DNA of 64,000 bases from Bactericera cockerelli (GCA_024516035.1 CM044958.1:23148108-23212107), one strand, 5' to 3'. Counted from the first letter of the stretch, positions 1-10,650 are shown. Notes: generated by a model not told the origin, from the sequence alone. Program-made: numbers and translations.

Positions 1-155
1 CTCTCTTTCTTTCACTCTCTCTCTCCCCCTCTTTTTTATTTCTCGTTCTCTCTCCCACTCTTTTTTTCTCTCTCTCTTATTATTATATTTCGGCCTCCCA
101 TTATTTCTCTCTTTTACATTTCTTCATCTCCCTTCTTCCCTCCTGTATTTATTAT
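1..155. repeat. CT-rich low-complexity sequence
   Basis: Pyrimidine-rich sequence dominated by CTCTCT and TTTCTC runs opens the window. No gene is visible. The same kind of sequence recurs at 8.9, 27.1, 33.3 and 63.1 kb. Confidence 0.8.
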
Positions 156-269
156 TAAGGATACCGAGACAAGCTTCCAGGAATGTTTTAATGAGGCCGG
201 ATTTTACCCACACAAATAAAATGCGTCTCATGACTGAAGTGGAAATCCCACCATATCAGAATTCAGATA

Positions 270-345
270 GTATAAGTATATAAATATAGTTATAACAAGT
301 GCTTTATTCAGAATGTTAGCGCAAGACAGTACTCCTATTATGCCC
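270..345. repeat. Short interspersed repeat, also at 59858
   Basis: About 75 bp ending in a CTATTATGCC-like motif is repeated in the same orientation near 59858-59935. Shared words include GTGCTTTATT and GCGC/TAGACA stretches. The family and function are unknown. It abuts the SINE piece at 340-515. Confidence 0.45.
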
Positions 346-515
346 ATCATAATAATAATAATATCGTCTTATTTATACTGCCTGATTAGGACTATTAAGT
401 CCCATTATTCCAGTAGTAAGCCCAAGGTGTATTACTATGTGGTAAAAATCCCAAATGGGATGATAAGTTGTCATGTACCGGCTGGGCTTCGAGAGCTACC
501 GGGACAATAATTTAG
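340..515 (-). repeat. Degenerate tRNA-headed SINE with (ATT)n tail, minus strand
   Basis: This aligns by eye with the better copy at 26455-26690. Both begin with an (ATA)n run, share the words TATTTATACT, CCTGATTAGGA and TATTACTATGTGGT, and end in a CCGGCTGGG...TTCGA segment. Read on the minus strand that segment is a tRNA-like T arm. The 65-residue reading frame over it is incidental. Confidence 0.5.
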
Positions 516-1080
516 TGTACCGATAGCTTAAAGAAAGTACCCATGGTAAATAATTTATTGTATATAAGATTAAACTAGTATTTTATTGAATCTTCTTTCT
601 CCATTAAATATCTTAAAGCTCTTGTCTAAAAATTGTAACAAATACATTATGGAAAGCTCTTGTGGTAGACCCCTGGGCATTCTAAAGCTCTTGTGTTGAC
701 CTAACAACTGTGTATTATGTAGCTACTAATTTGGTTCTACATATAATTCCTTCGGGATCAGAAAAAGAAGAGAACAAGACCACAAATCTATAAGTAAGTA
801 TCTAGAGTAGGTATCTGTTATAATTATTACATTAATGGCTACGAATGAAAATACATAGAAAATACACATCAGTAACATGAAAAATTACGGTTAAAAAAGT
901 TCTCCCTTGTGATTTAAAATTAAGAGAAATATTTCAGTTGGGATCTATTTTCCATTTTTAATCAACAAAAGGGATTTTTTCAGGTATTTTTCATTAGCTT
1001 TCTGGAAGGGCAGGAGAATAAATCCCCAGGGAAAAAGGGATCAAGCTCATGTTGGACTTGTTATTTTACATTGCTGGTAT

Positions 1081-1130
1081 TTTTTTTTTTGGTGGGGGGC
1101 GTGGGTGGGGGGGGGGGGGTTCGGAGAGCA
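1081..1130. repeat. Poly-T followed by poly-G tract
   Basis: Ten or more T are followed by an almost pure G run of about 30 bases. This is a simple repeat that could form a G-quadruplex on the plus strand. No gene is associated with it. Confidence 0.8.
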
Positions 1131-1691
1131 AGTTCACTTAACACAGTCATAAAGGACATGAAGGATTTTCTGGAATCTTTATCAAAGTAGGTAATTAAAG
1201 AAAATAATTCCCATGAAACAAAATAAATGTCATCGCTTTCTGGAAAAGTAACCACACTATGTCGGGACCAAGCGAGAAAGATAACCTCAGGTTTCGAGAG
1301 CCGAAATGATTTTGAAGTTGATAGCTTTAAGAGACAGAAATAATTGCCCCGAGATTGTTGAAATTCAAGACACGTCTGCAGTTCTATTCTTTCTAATTAA
1401 ACTTTTCTCGGGGGATAGCAACTTTAGAATTTCTTTTTTGGGGGTAATATTAGAAAAGAGCTCCAGTGTAATCCTTTTACGAAGGTTGCTTTATTTTTAT
1501 ATGAGCAATCTTAACAAAAACAATAGAAAAATACGCGGTAAATGATGGACACAGTACTTCCTCATGGATGGTTTACATTTTTTACAGACTTTCCAATATC
1601 GATATATTTATGTATTTTGAGATATTCTACTAATCTCCAAAATTTCTTTTATCTCCAAAATTTCTTATTGGATTCTCTTAAAATAGGTTCC

Positions 1692-1760
1692 AAACGCGAA
1701 CCCCCGTGGTGTAGTTGTTGTTACTTCTGCTCAGGACACAGTGGTCCCGAGTTCGAATCC
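1692..1760 (+). repeat. tRNA-like SINE head fragment
   Basis: A box-A-like TGGTGTAGTTGTTG lies about 35 bp before a good B box, GAGTTCGAATCC, which is the spacing of a tRNA-type RNA polymerase III promoter. There is no acceptor-stem pairing, so this is a SINE head and not a tRNA gene. Confidence 0.5.
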
Positions 1761-1775
1761 TTTTTAGGTACATTA

Positions 1776-1955
1776 AATTAATCAGTATAACCAGTATCAG
1801 TATAAATAGATAAGTGAAAAGTTGTACTACATGTACATGAAAATCAGAACATACCTGGACAGCTGTTTCGAGTTTATTTGCTCTCATCAGCAGGTAATAG
1901 TTCTCAATATCCATGCCATCAACTAACCTCTCTATTTTAATCAGTATATTAAATT
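1776..1955 (-). mobile_element. Penelope-like or retrozyme-like repeat, copy 1
   Basis: On the minus strand this is the same ~170-bp repeat as 28737-28905, with words such as AGAGAGGTTAGTTGATGGCA, the hammerhead core, and a TTATACTGAT motif at both ends. Terminal reuse of that motif suggests the copy came from a partly dimeric template. That is usual for Penelope-like elements and retrozymes, which carry hammerhead ribozymes. No reverse transcriptase is present, so the assignment to a class is inferred from the ribozyme. Confidence 0.65.
1846..1904 (-). ncRNA. Hammerhead ribozyme (type I), copy 1
   Basis: The minus strand contains, in order: stem I strand AGAAC-tat-TACCTG, core CTGATGA, stem II GAGC-AAATAA-ACTC (one mismatch), core GAAA, a very short stem III made of ACAGCTGT, cleavage-site C, then CAGGTA-t-GTTCT closing stem I. 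Every conserved core base of a hammerhead is present. The tiny stem III is typical of ribozymes from Penelope-like elements, which work best as dimers. The only difference in the paired core from the 28790 copy is the weakened stem II. Confidence 0.8.
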
Positions 1956-2063
1956 AAATAAGTTATACCTACGATACGAGTATACCGGAAAGTCAATAGG
2001 GCCTCGAAATAAATCAAGCTCACTGGGAGACAAGGTCTCGCCAGCCGGTCTATTTTAACACGA

Positions 2064-2185
2064 AACATAACCGACCTCAGTAGCTTGATTGATAAGGCGG
2101 TGGATTTGTAACCTGGTACAGCGAGTTTGAGTGGTTGTGATATCACGAAAGTGATTAACACAAATATGATAATCTAACTTGATAG
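2064..2185 (+). repeat. tRNA-headed SINE (family with GATATCAC tail), partial
   Basis: The A-box region GACCTCAGTAGCTTGATTG and the tail GAGTTTGAGTGGTTGTGATA match the fuller copy at 32063-32215. The T-arm/B-box part is missing, so the copy has an internal deletion. Related minus-strand copies lie at 43775, 50985, 53325, 60010 and 62380. Confidence 0.65.
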
Positions 2186-2865
2186 ATACGATACACTATT
2201 TTGGTATTTGATTCTGAAAGTGTTCGACTTATGTTCATCTTATTAGAACTTCTTCCTTGAAATATTGTTAAATAACGTTCCATTTAAATCGCAGTACTAT
2301 GAGAATCCTCGGGGAACAAAAGTAGAAAGAAAAAGGGGCAAAGAATACACACACCAAAAAAAAAATAGAGCAAAGATTTTCAATTACAAAATATTATGTA
2401 CATAACCCTATACGTATGTAATATGTATGTAACATTACCCCTAACGGTTCTTCCGTCCTCCTTGTATATTATAAGCTCATTCCTGTAACTCAGAAGTCAC
2501 CCAGAAGCAGGAGTAACGGTTATACCTTACCATGGTGTTGCCATCATGGAGTCACGACTGGGGAATAACTTCTAGCGACTATCACAGAATGTAGAAGATA
2601 CGTAAGGGGTAATCTGCAATTTTGCACCTAATCATAGCAAACTCTTTATATATAGCTATAATGCTTGGATTGGAAAATATATAACAGCTATCGGTTGGTA
2701 TCTTTTCATACAAAAAAATATATCTGTTAAATTGTCACTTTTTGTGATATGATAAATATTTAGCTAGAATTCACTTTGTCAGTTTACTTTTTTGAAAGCT
2801 TTGAAAAACAAATCCAAGTCATCATTGGTTTCTCTTAAGATAATACAACGAATATTTGTTATCAC

Positions 2866-2890
2866 ACGCTCTCTCTCTCTCTCTCTCTCT
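2866..2890. repeat. (CT)n microsatellite
   Basis: About twelve CT units in a row. Confidence 0.9.
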
Positions 2891-3469
2891 TACTATTGTC
2901 CTTTTTTCATCTGTTTATACTTACTTTATAACCCGGTCTTCTTTTTATTTATTTCCTACCCCTTCCCTACTTTTGTTTGAAAGGAGGCTTGTAGTCCAAA
3001 CACAAAAAAATTAGACATTTATTTTATAGGATCCTTTACACGGTCCATTTTTTAAGACATTTTTTTTAATTCAAATAACTAAAATTATTTTTTTGTCACT
3101 TTTTATGTACCTTGACATATTCATGTCTTATCATCATTTTGAGTTCATATGCAATTTAGTATCATTATAAACATTCCCAGTCATATGCGCTTAAAATGAA
3201 AAGTAACGTGTTTATCTTTACGACTGAAATCCATGAAGCCTCTAGAAAATTGAAAATTAAAAGATAAATTTTCTTCAAAATATAGCGTTGCATTCCAAGA
3301 GTAAATAATACTCGAGTCAACTTGGCGTGTAAGAGGTCTTTTGGTTTCGAAAGTCGATAAAGAAGTTTGATGAGGAGAAATAAATAAATAAAAACAGCCT
3401 AGGTATATGCCTTTGCCGTCGTTCCCCTACCTTTCAGGCCGAAAATTGTCAGGGGATCTCGTTAGTTCA

Positions 3470-3827
3470 ACCTGAACAGCACTTTCTTGTAACTATGAGG
3501 AAGGGGGAAAATACGGTTTAGGGAGAGAAATAAAAATAAGGATGGGGAGACTCGAAGTGAAATAGATGATATATGGAGAAAAAAGAGACTGAGAAGAAGA
3601 ACAACAAGAGAAGGATGCTGGATGATGAATAAACAGGAAAAGAAGAAAAAAATCAAAGAGGAAGAGACCAACGGAGGGTTTAACAAGATTTAACAAATAA
3701 ACATAAATATATAAAATTAAAGGACAGAGAGGGAAAGATATGAAGAGAGTGAGGGTGACTGAGGATTTGAAGAACAAAACGAGGAAAACGAATAAACAGA
3801 ATAAGAGGAAGAGGGAAATAAAGAAAA
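3470..3827. repeat. GA-rich satellite, left part
   Basis: Purine-rich sequence built from imperfect units with words such as GAGAAAAAAGAGAC, AAGAGGAAGAGACCAA and GGACAGAGAGG. It continues after the transposon at 6534-7225, so the DNA transposon 3830-6531 landed inside it. Several long open frames on the minus strand here are only a by-product of the purine bias. Confidence 0.7.
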
Positions 3828-4538
3828 TATACAGGGTGGACCAAAAAAACGTTTACACCCGTTAATGGTAGATTACTGACGACATTTCTAGGACGGATCT
3901 GCAATCCGTTTTTTCGGATTCGCCTTTATAACTGTACAAAGTGATTTTTTGCAACTTTCTGAAAAAGTCCGACTTTGGCTTATTCTTCAGGTCAGAACTT
4001 TTTTCCTGTTTAAGATGAGTTGATTCTGAACATTTCTGCAGAAAGCCAACAAAATTTCGATGTTTCTAGCTACACTACTCTGTTTTTTACGGTTTGGTTT
4101 GGCATATTTTTTGACACCTGAATAGAAAAAAAATTCTCATGTAAATTTTTTACACTTTGAAACACTCAAGATTTGCCCGAGCAAATTTTGGCACAGACAT
4201 GGGCAAGTTTGATAAAAGTTGGCGGCCAACCCAAGGATGCTAAAAAATAATTTTACGATTTTTTATCAAGTGATCTTCTGGGTAAACAAACCAGGTAAGT
4301 CTCAAAAAATGATGTTCAAAATCTTAAAAGTGTTGACCGTGTAGGGTCGTCTTGTACTCAAAGAGTAATTAGCTATTTATGTCTGATAATTATTTTCCTT
4401 GGAATTAATTAAAGGCCAGTCAAATGAATGATTTCTCGTTTGTTTCTCGATGATAGTTTTCAAGCATATTTTTCTGCATTCTATGAAATATTATCTTTAC
4501 ACTTCTTGAGTTTTTTTTAGTACAAGTTACATTATTAT

Positions 4539-4771
4539 AATTCGGATGCTGAAATGGCAGATACGCATTTAGCATATGGAGTTGCCAACAGGAACAATTG
4601 CAGGGATCACGTGAAAAACATAGTTTACGAAATCTGGTAGCAAGAATCCAGTTGGCATTCGATGACCTGACAGAAAAACCTGGAATCTTCCGCAACATTC
4701 GACAGAACATGATGAAGAGGTTCAACCTTTGCATCCAGGAAGTTGGACGCCACTTCCAACAGTTCCTCTAA
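4539..4771 (+). pseudogene. Remnant of an HTH (DUF4817-like) transposase
   Basis: The first frame gives SDAEMADTHLAYGVANRNN, which resembles the start of the DUF4817-type helix-turn-helix transposases of insects. From 4628 another frame gives 47 residues with LVARIQLAFDD, PGIFRNIRQNMMKRFNLCI and GRHFQQFL before a TAA stop at 4769, which resembles the C-terminal end of the same proteins. The whole catalytic DDE centre between the two is missing and the two pieces are out of frame. The element must therefore have lost its middle by internal deletion. The family assignment is from memory of conserved words and was not searched. Confidence 0.55.
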
Positions 4772-4787
4772 GGGAATTTAGAAGGGG

Positions 4788-4840
4788 GAGAGAGAGAGAG
4801 GCAGAGAGCGAAAGAGAGAGAGAGAGAAAGGCAAGAAGGT
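4788..4840. repeat. (GA)n run
   Basis: A GAGAGA-rich tract inside the 3830-6531 transposon, just after the transposase remnant. Confidence 0.8.
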
Positions 4841-4944
4841 AGAGGAACAGAACTACGGTACTAAAGTCACCATTGGTTTCAAAAAATTGTGTGAGGAGAA
4901 TCCTTATTGTGTACTATGGCTAAATAAAAAATGGCAACAGTCTT

Positions 4945-5014
4945 TTTTATTTTGTAGTCGGACCTGGCGTTCGGTCCGGATGGACTAGCTTACCACTGAG
5001 CTAATCGTGAGGGT
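4945..5014 (-). repeat. tRNA-like fragment, minus strand
   Basis: Read on the minus strand, TAGCTCAGTGGTAAGC is a near-canonical tRNA A box. It is followed after about 30 bases by a weak B-box-like GGTCCGACT. It is a SINE head or tRNA pseudogene. The acceptor ends do not pair. Confidence 0.5.
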
Positions 5015-5336
5015 CTAATCGTTTCTCATTGAACATACTAACACAAAATGTTTTTTTAAATACCTTTTTGTTTATATCAAAATAGTATAAAACATAATAC
5101 CTAAAGACTGCAAAAGTTTATTAATTTTACAAAATATTATCTTGTTTTTTTCAAGACTTCTATTAAGAGTTGGCAATCGGTAAATATTTGTTATTTAATT
5201 AGTATTGTTTATGATAGAAGAACCTACCTACATATTTACCTGGATTTATTTCATAAACTCTATTTTCGTTTGGAAAATTCGCTATTTTTTTTTTTTTTTT
5301 TTTTTCTCGTAGGGAAGCATAAGAAAAACCATCCTT

Positions 5337-5611
5337 TCAAGCCAGCGTCGATGGCATGTTGAATACACCGGTTCCCTTCAGAACACCGAAGTTATGCGAC
5401 ATCCAGCGAGGTTAAGACTTGGATGGGTGACCATTCAAATTCTAATTCTCGTGACGCTGGCTTTTCCCGGCCCCACTCAAGCTGGGTGAGGTCAATGTGA
5501 GTAGCAGGTTTGTGAGTTTCCTGCGAATGGAGGGTAAAACCCCCGTCCTGATATGACCATAGCAGTTGAAAGCGACGTTAAAACCCCACTTAAAAAAAAA
5601 AAAAAAAAAAA
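5337..5611 (+). mobile_element. 5S rRNA-headed SINE, full length with poly(A)
   Basis: The first ~90 bp follow a 5S rRNA gene: GGTTC...CACCGAAGTTA, CCAGCGAGGTTAAGACTTGG, then ATGGGTGACC, which cover the internal promoter elements. A central body follows (CTGGGTGAGG, GTTTGTGAGTTTCC, GCGAATGGAGGGTAA, GATATGACCA, GCGACGTTAAA), then about 20 A. A 7-bp direct repeat CATCCTT (5330-5336 and 5612-5618) brackets it and fits a target-site duplication. This is the SINE3 class of element. Other copies are at 11281, 22508 (tail only), 24941, 43239, 52405 and 54634. Confidence 0.85.
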
Positions 5612-6533
5612 CATCCTTACATTATCAAGTCAGTCTCTCAGGGGCTTACATGAATAATAATTATGTGTATTGTGATACCAATAGTATCTGATATAACTCA
5701 ATTTACAGATGGTATTACCCCCATAAAAACCATAAGTTGTTGGTGTTACAACAGGTCAGATACAGGTATGAATAAAATATTCCATCAGATTTTTTTGATA
5801 ATTAAAATAATATTGACCGCCGATAATTGAACCTCGGTCATGCGACTTACACTCTTAGCATTACCACATCTAGCTAACACCACTGACAATCTGAGAAGCA
5901 CGAAAATTATCATTTGAATTTTCCTAAACTGGCTGATGAAGGCATGTGAGACCGCGGTATTCAAAAAAAGCAATGTAAACAATTTTTGTAAACAATGCAA
6001 GACGCCCTTACACAGTCTACAGCTAGAAAACTGTTAGGATTTTTGAAGAGTTTTTGGCAAACATCTAATAATTTTTCCCAGAAGATCACGTGATAAAAAA
6101 TCGTAAAATTATTTTTTAGCATTCTCGGGGCGGCCGCCAACTTTTATCAAACTTGCCCATGTCTGTGCCAAAATTTGTTCGGACAAATGTCGAGTGTTTT
6201 ATTTAGTAAAAAAGTTTTTTTGGGTGTTTTTTTTCTGTTCAGGTGTAAAAAAATATGACAAACCAAATCGTAAAAAACAAAGTAGTGTAGCTAGAAACAT
6301 CGAAATTTTGTTGGCTTTCTGCAAAATTGTTCAGAATCAACTCATCTTAAACAGGAAAAAAGTACTGACCTGAAGAATAAGCCAAAGTCGGACTTTTTCG
6401 GAAAGTTGCAAAAAATCACTTTGTGCAGTTACGAAGGCGAATCCGAAAAAAACGGATTGCAGATCCGGCCTGGAAATGTCGTCAGTAATCTACCATTAAC
6501 GGGTGTAAACGTTTTTTTGGTCCACCCTGTATA

Positions 6534-7225
6534 AAGAACAGACCAATGCGTAACGGAGGAGATAACCATGAGGAAGAAAATGAAGAAACAAGTGTAGAAA
6601 GGATGAATGAATAAGGGACAGAGAGGAACAGAGGAAGAGGATAAAGAAAAATATCAAAGAAGAAGAGACCAACAGAGGATATAAACAACAAGAGGAAAAG
6701 GAAAAAAGGATGAAGAAATAAGGAACAAAGAAGAACAGAAATGGATAGGATAAATAAAGAAAAATAACTGAGAAAATAAAGAAGAGAAAGAAAATGAGAG
6801 AAACAAGTGGAAGGAGGATGAATAAATAAGGGATAGAGGTGGACAGAGGAAAAAAAGAAAGAAAAATATGAAAGAGCAAGAGACCAATGCTTAAGGGCGG
6901 AAAGGATGAAGAAATGAGGGACAGAGAATAACAGAGATGGACAGAGGAAGAAGAGAAAGAAAAATAACGGAGGAAATAAACATGAGGAAGGAAATGAGAG
7001 AAACAAGTGGAGGAAAAGGAAAGAGGATGAAGAAATAAGGGACAGAGAAAACAGTGATAGAGAGAGGAAGAAGAGAAGAAAAATATCAAAGAGGAAGAGA
7101 CCAATGCGAAACAGAGGAAATAAACATGAGGAAGAAAATGAAGAAACTAGTGGAAAGAGTATGAAGAAATAAGGGACAGAGAGAACAGATATGGAGTGAG
7201 ACAGAGGAGGGACATGAGGTAAAGG
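6534..7225. repeat. GA-rich satellite, right part
   Basis: Imperfect tandem units of roughly 130-200 bp are marked by the recurring words AAGAGACCAATGCG, AGGAAATAAACATGAGGAAG, GAAACAAGTGGA and AATAAGGGACAGAG. It is the right half of the satellite interrupted by the transposon at 3830-6531. The 267- and 202-residue minus-strand frames (runs of Ser, Phe and Leu) have no domain content. Confidence 0.75.
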
Positions 7226-7587
7226 TAGGTAGGTTCCCAGGGGACTTGAGTATGCTCCAATGGAGGGGCCATTTGCTTTATTCATTCCTTTACCTTTTCC
7301 TCCGAAACTTTCTCTCCTTCCATACGTCTTCTATTTTGTGTTATCCATCTTTTTTTTATGGCTCCTCTTTCATCATAAAAAATTTCTTAGCCTACACTTA
7401 TTTCAACCGTTTGTTGGTCTGCAGTTAAGGCAGGCTATGAACTCGTAACCTGAATCAAGCAGAATTTGTCAAGGATTGCATGAGAAATAATTGTTCAACA
7501 ATAAAAATTCTTAAAATTGAATTCAATTTATAATCAAATTCGAATCCTCATGATTACTCCTTTGAACCTTTTCTGACCTCACCAGAT

Positions 7588-7645
7588 TTGGTGGGAAGCT
7601 GGTTTGTGACTATCGAGCGAGTGGATGTTAAAACTCCCGTTCACC
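7588..7645 (+). repeat. Degenerate SINE body fragment
   Basis: AAGCTGGTTTGTGACT followed by a GAGCGAGTGGATGTTAAAAC segment resembles the shared body of the 5S- and tRNA-headed SINEs. It leads straight into the minisatellite. Confidence 0.4.
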
Positions 7646-8003
7646 CTGTAAGTGTATCAGCTAGGAAGTGGATCGTGGTACCACTTGACTAGTGCATGTT
7701 CACCCTGTAAGTGGTTGCAGCTAGGAAGTGGTGGATCGTGGTACCACTTGACTATCAGTGCATGTTCACATTGTTCACCCTGTAAGTGTATGCAGCTAGG
7801 AAGTGGATCGTGGTACCACTTGACTAGTGCAGGTTCACCCTGTAAGTGGTTGCAGCTAGGAAGTGGATCGTGGTACCACTTGACTACCAGTGCATGTTCA
7901 CCCTGTAAGTGGTTGCAGCTAGGAAGTGGATCGTGGTACCACTTGACTACCAGTGCATGTTCACCCTGTAAGTGGTTGCAGCTAGGAAGTGGATCGTGGT
8001 TTG
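7646..8003. repeat. Minisatellite, about 60-bp unit, six copies
   Basis: The unit contains CTAGGAAGTGGATCGTGGTA, CCACTTGACTA, GTGCATGTTCACCC and TGTAAGTGGTTGCAG. The word CTAGGAAGTGG starts at 7661, 7721, 7796, 7856, 7919 and 7982, giving spacings of 60, 75, 60, 63 and 63. All are multiples of three, so both strands stay open in one frame (141 and 123 residues). I see no start context, signal or domain and treat it as non-coding. Confidence 0.85.
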
Positions 8004-8414
8004 TTATTACAATGTTTCTTTCCGTCATAATTCACACAAATGTTTTTTTCTCATTCTCTTGTAATACACCAGTATGACATGAGCAAAATGAATTAATGAG
8101 GACAATATGTTGTAGTACACATGTTTTATATTTTATAATTTCGCACGTTACGTATTCATAGCACGGAATGTCAGTTTTACAGGGTGGTCGAATAAAATAA
8201 AATACACTACCTTCAATTAGATTTACTGAGCTCTGTAAAAGGCTTTATCAATTTCAAAGGTCAGAGACCATCATATTTTTACTTCTTATCGTAACTAGGA
8301 ATGAAATTGTTAACATTTCATTTCCATTTGAAAAGAGATTAAAGCCAAAAATATTTCAATATGAGGTCCGAAATATTTCAATGAAGAAAATAATAATTAT
8401 TATAATATACAGTA

Positions 8415-8670
8415 CTAGCTGTTTCACTCGTGCTTTGCTACGTTTATATTTATTGTCTATCTTGAAAATGGTAAGATATTTTAATTTTGATAATTTTCTA
8501 AGTAGTTTGACGGTGGTTTAGGGGGGGCGGTCAACTCTCATGAAATGTCAATATCAACAGATAACAGGGTAACAACCCTCTGGGCTGTGGTATTGTAAAC
8601 AGAAAACCCCTAAGAGGACATAGTCAGCCAGTCAGAGCCGCACAGATCTGAGTTTTATAGATATAGAAGA
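8415..8670 (-). mobile_element. Non-autonomous Helitron, 256 bp
   Basis: On the minus strand it begins TCTTCTATATCTATAAAAC after an A and ends GAAACAGCTAG before a T. That is the A|TC...CTRR|T signature of Helitrons. The 5' end resembles that of the large Helitron at 48993. The interior has no open frame. The 3' hairpin is poor, so the end is less certain than at 20772. Confidence 0.6.
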
Positions 8671-8941
8671 TTAGTTTTTCCGAAAATATCAATAATTTTT
8701 ATGGTCCGAATAGGGTTCATGTCTGAACTTTGTTCCATACCACCCTTTGTAAATGAATCGTCTCATGAAAGCACAGACAGCAACTAGTTATCCCTGCAGC
8801 GTTTCCATAGGGGTATATCACTTACATAACAAATGCTTCACAAATAAAAATAATGCTTCACGAAAACTCATTTTTCATGTCACATAAATGCTAAAATCTA
8901 CGTGCTGTCCCCAATTCCAGTAATAAGTTTTATTTCTCCTA

Positions 8942-8957
8942 CTTTGCTCTCTCTCTT

Positions 8958-9022
<65 letters not shown>

Positions 9023-9062
9023 GTTTCTCTCTTTGTCTCTAACTCTTTCTCTCTCTCACACA
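8942..9062. repeat. (CT)n microsatellite
   Basis: Long CT tracts with TTT interruptions. The Arg-Glu repeat frame on the minus strand is a by-product. Confidence 0.9.
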
Positions 9063-9199
9063 CATACTTATTGTACTCTTTTTCTCTCATTTCCCTCTCC
9101 TTCAATCTGTATTAATATTTATTTTCCTTACGTCATTGCATAGCACGAATGCATTATCACAATAGAAATGTTGAATATAGCTAAAACCTAAAAATAAAT

Positions 9200-9770
9200 T
9201 AATGTAATGCTAGGTATAATTTTAACTTTCAGCATTTCAGGTATAATGTATTTCAGCAAATTTCCAAACGTAGTAGGTCTGAGTTTTCCGTATTAAATGT
9301 TATTATTTTCCACCTAATTACGAAAATACCTTCAAATTATTAATGTTCATGGAAATTTGCTTTTAATATGTAATTGTTTATTTTCAATTTTATTATTATT
9401 GCCAAGTACCATGAGTAATTCTATTAAACTTCCCCAAATAGTATTATGCATATTGCCTACTTAACAATATAACAGGAGCGCATACAATTTGATAAATTTT
9501 GAAGATTTTTATTTTACCAAATTTTAGATTAATACATTACTAGGTAAAGTGAGTTGAAGCAGTTTAAAATTTTGATGTTTCTACCCAACTCCAAATGATT
9601 CTAAAAACGAATCTGTGATTCTGAATCTGATGTTTACCAACTTTGATCTGAATATATTAAGTTTGAAGCCTCTGAGTTAGTGACATCTACTCGTATTAAT
9701 TTTCATTACCTAAAATTTGAATTTTCTACCTCAAAATAGCATCATCTAATTTGATTTTGCCTTTTAACAA
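9200..9770. other. AT-rich sequence without recognised features
   Basis: I see no convincing frame, promoter or repeat here. It has short A/T runs only. Confidence 0.5.
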
Positions 9771-9771
9771 G

Positions 9772-9838
9772 CTCGGGGTCAGCATTGCTCAACCTATACC
9801 TCACGGTTGAGGTTGGTTCTGGCATTCTTACTTCCACA
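9772..9838 (-). repeat. 3' tail fragment of the tRNA-headed SINE/LINE family
   Basis: On the minus strand it reads AAGTAAGAATGCCAGAACCA, then AACCTCAACCGTGAGG and AGCAATGCTGACCCC. It matches the tails at 39726-39800 (minus) and 57860-57945 (plus). Confidence 0.6.
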
Positions 9839-9999
9839 TAATTATAATTACCTCAATATTAGTGGTAATGATTTAAAAAATATTATCATCATAGGGTGGC
9901 GTCATCGTGAACGATGGTGGCCAGACAATGGAGGAATGACTCAGCAGTCTCAGCACTTCTACCTTTGTCTTTACAAGTATGCTAATAATTGACAAGGGC

Positions 10000-10128
10000 C
10001 CCCAGAACCAAGCCACTGCTGGTCTACTCCCTGTTTATAGTCCCCCAGCCAGACTGCTGGTCTACTCCCTGTTTAGATGTTTAGAGTCCGACAGCCGGAC
10101 TGCTGGTCTGGCTGGAGGACTATACATA
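10000..10128. repeat. Short local direct and inverted repeats
   Basis: CTGCTGGTCTACTCCCTGTT occurs twice about 45 bp apart, followed by CTGCTGGTCTGGCTGG and inverted CCAGCC words. It looks like local slippage of unknown origin. Confidence 0.55.
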
Positions 10129-10299
10129 TTTATGTATGTAAAAATATATATAAAAAAATAGTCACTTCCTGTTGCACGTCTGCTCAATTGCCCAGGTCAC
10201 TCCGGGATCCCCTATCACCGTAATATTACTGTTTCAACCATGAGGGATCGTGCGAAGTGTATTACATGCGGTGGGTTTGTCGCATTCTATCCTATTACA

Positions 10300-10650
10300 A
10301 GCAAGAGAGATGAGAGAGTGAGATGGAGAGATATATGTAGAGAAATTGGGGGAGGTGGAGGGAAAGGGAAAGGGGGGCGGGGAAGAAATGGAGAAAGAGA
10401 GTGAGATAGAGATATGGGGGGAGGTGGAGGACTGCAGGGGAAGGGGAAGAGAAATGGAGAGAGAGAAAGTGAGATAGAGATATGTTAATGGGGAAGAGAG
10501 AGAAAGAAATGGGAGAGAAATGAAGAGAGAGAGATGGGAGAGAAATAGAGAGAAGAGAAACAGAGAGATGGGAGGGAAGTCAATTGTGAGAGCGATAGAG
10601 AGGGCAGAGAATGAGAGAGAAAGAAGGTAGAGGAGAGATGATGGGGGAGT
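10300..10650. repeat. GA-rich minisatellite
   Basis: Repeated GAGATAGAGATATG, GGGGAGGTGGAGG and GAGAGAAATGG words. The Ser/Leu frame on the minus strand is a composition effect. Confidence 0.8.

Larger units (their letters stand above)
3830..6531 (+). mobile_element. Tc1/mariner-type element with very long inverted arms
   Basis: The ends are TACAGGGTGGACC and its inverse GGTCCACCCTGTA, each flanked by TA (3828-3829 and 6532-6533), the target duplication of Tc1/mariner elements. The inverted arms run about 460 bp each, roughly 3830-4292 and 6068-6531, with scattered mismatches. The interior holds a broken transposase (4539-4771), a GA run, a reversed tRNA-like piece and a 5S-headed SINE. It is non-autonomous. 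Arms of this length are unusual for the superfamily. Confidence 0.85.

Noticed and set aside
6482..7285. 267- and 202-residue minus-strand frames
   Set aside because: They are Ser/Phe/Leu strings produced by reading a purine-rich satellite backwards. There is no domain, and similar frames occur in every GA/CT tract of the window.
7646..8003. CRISPR-like array
   Set aside because: The whole ~60-bp unit repeats without unique spacers, and the DNA is eukaryotic.
8176..8750. Possible transposon between TACAGGGTGGTCG (8178) and CCACCCTTTGTA (8740)
   Set aside because: Only the terminal ~10 bp are inverted, the next bases do not pair, and no convincing TA duplication with matching arms is seen.
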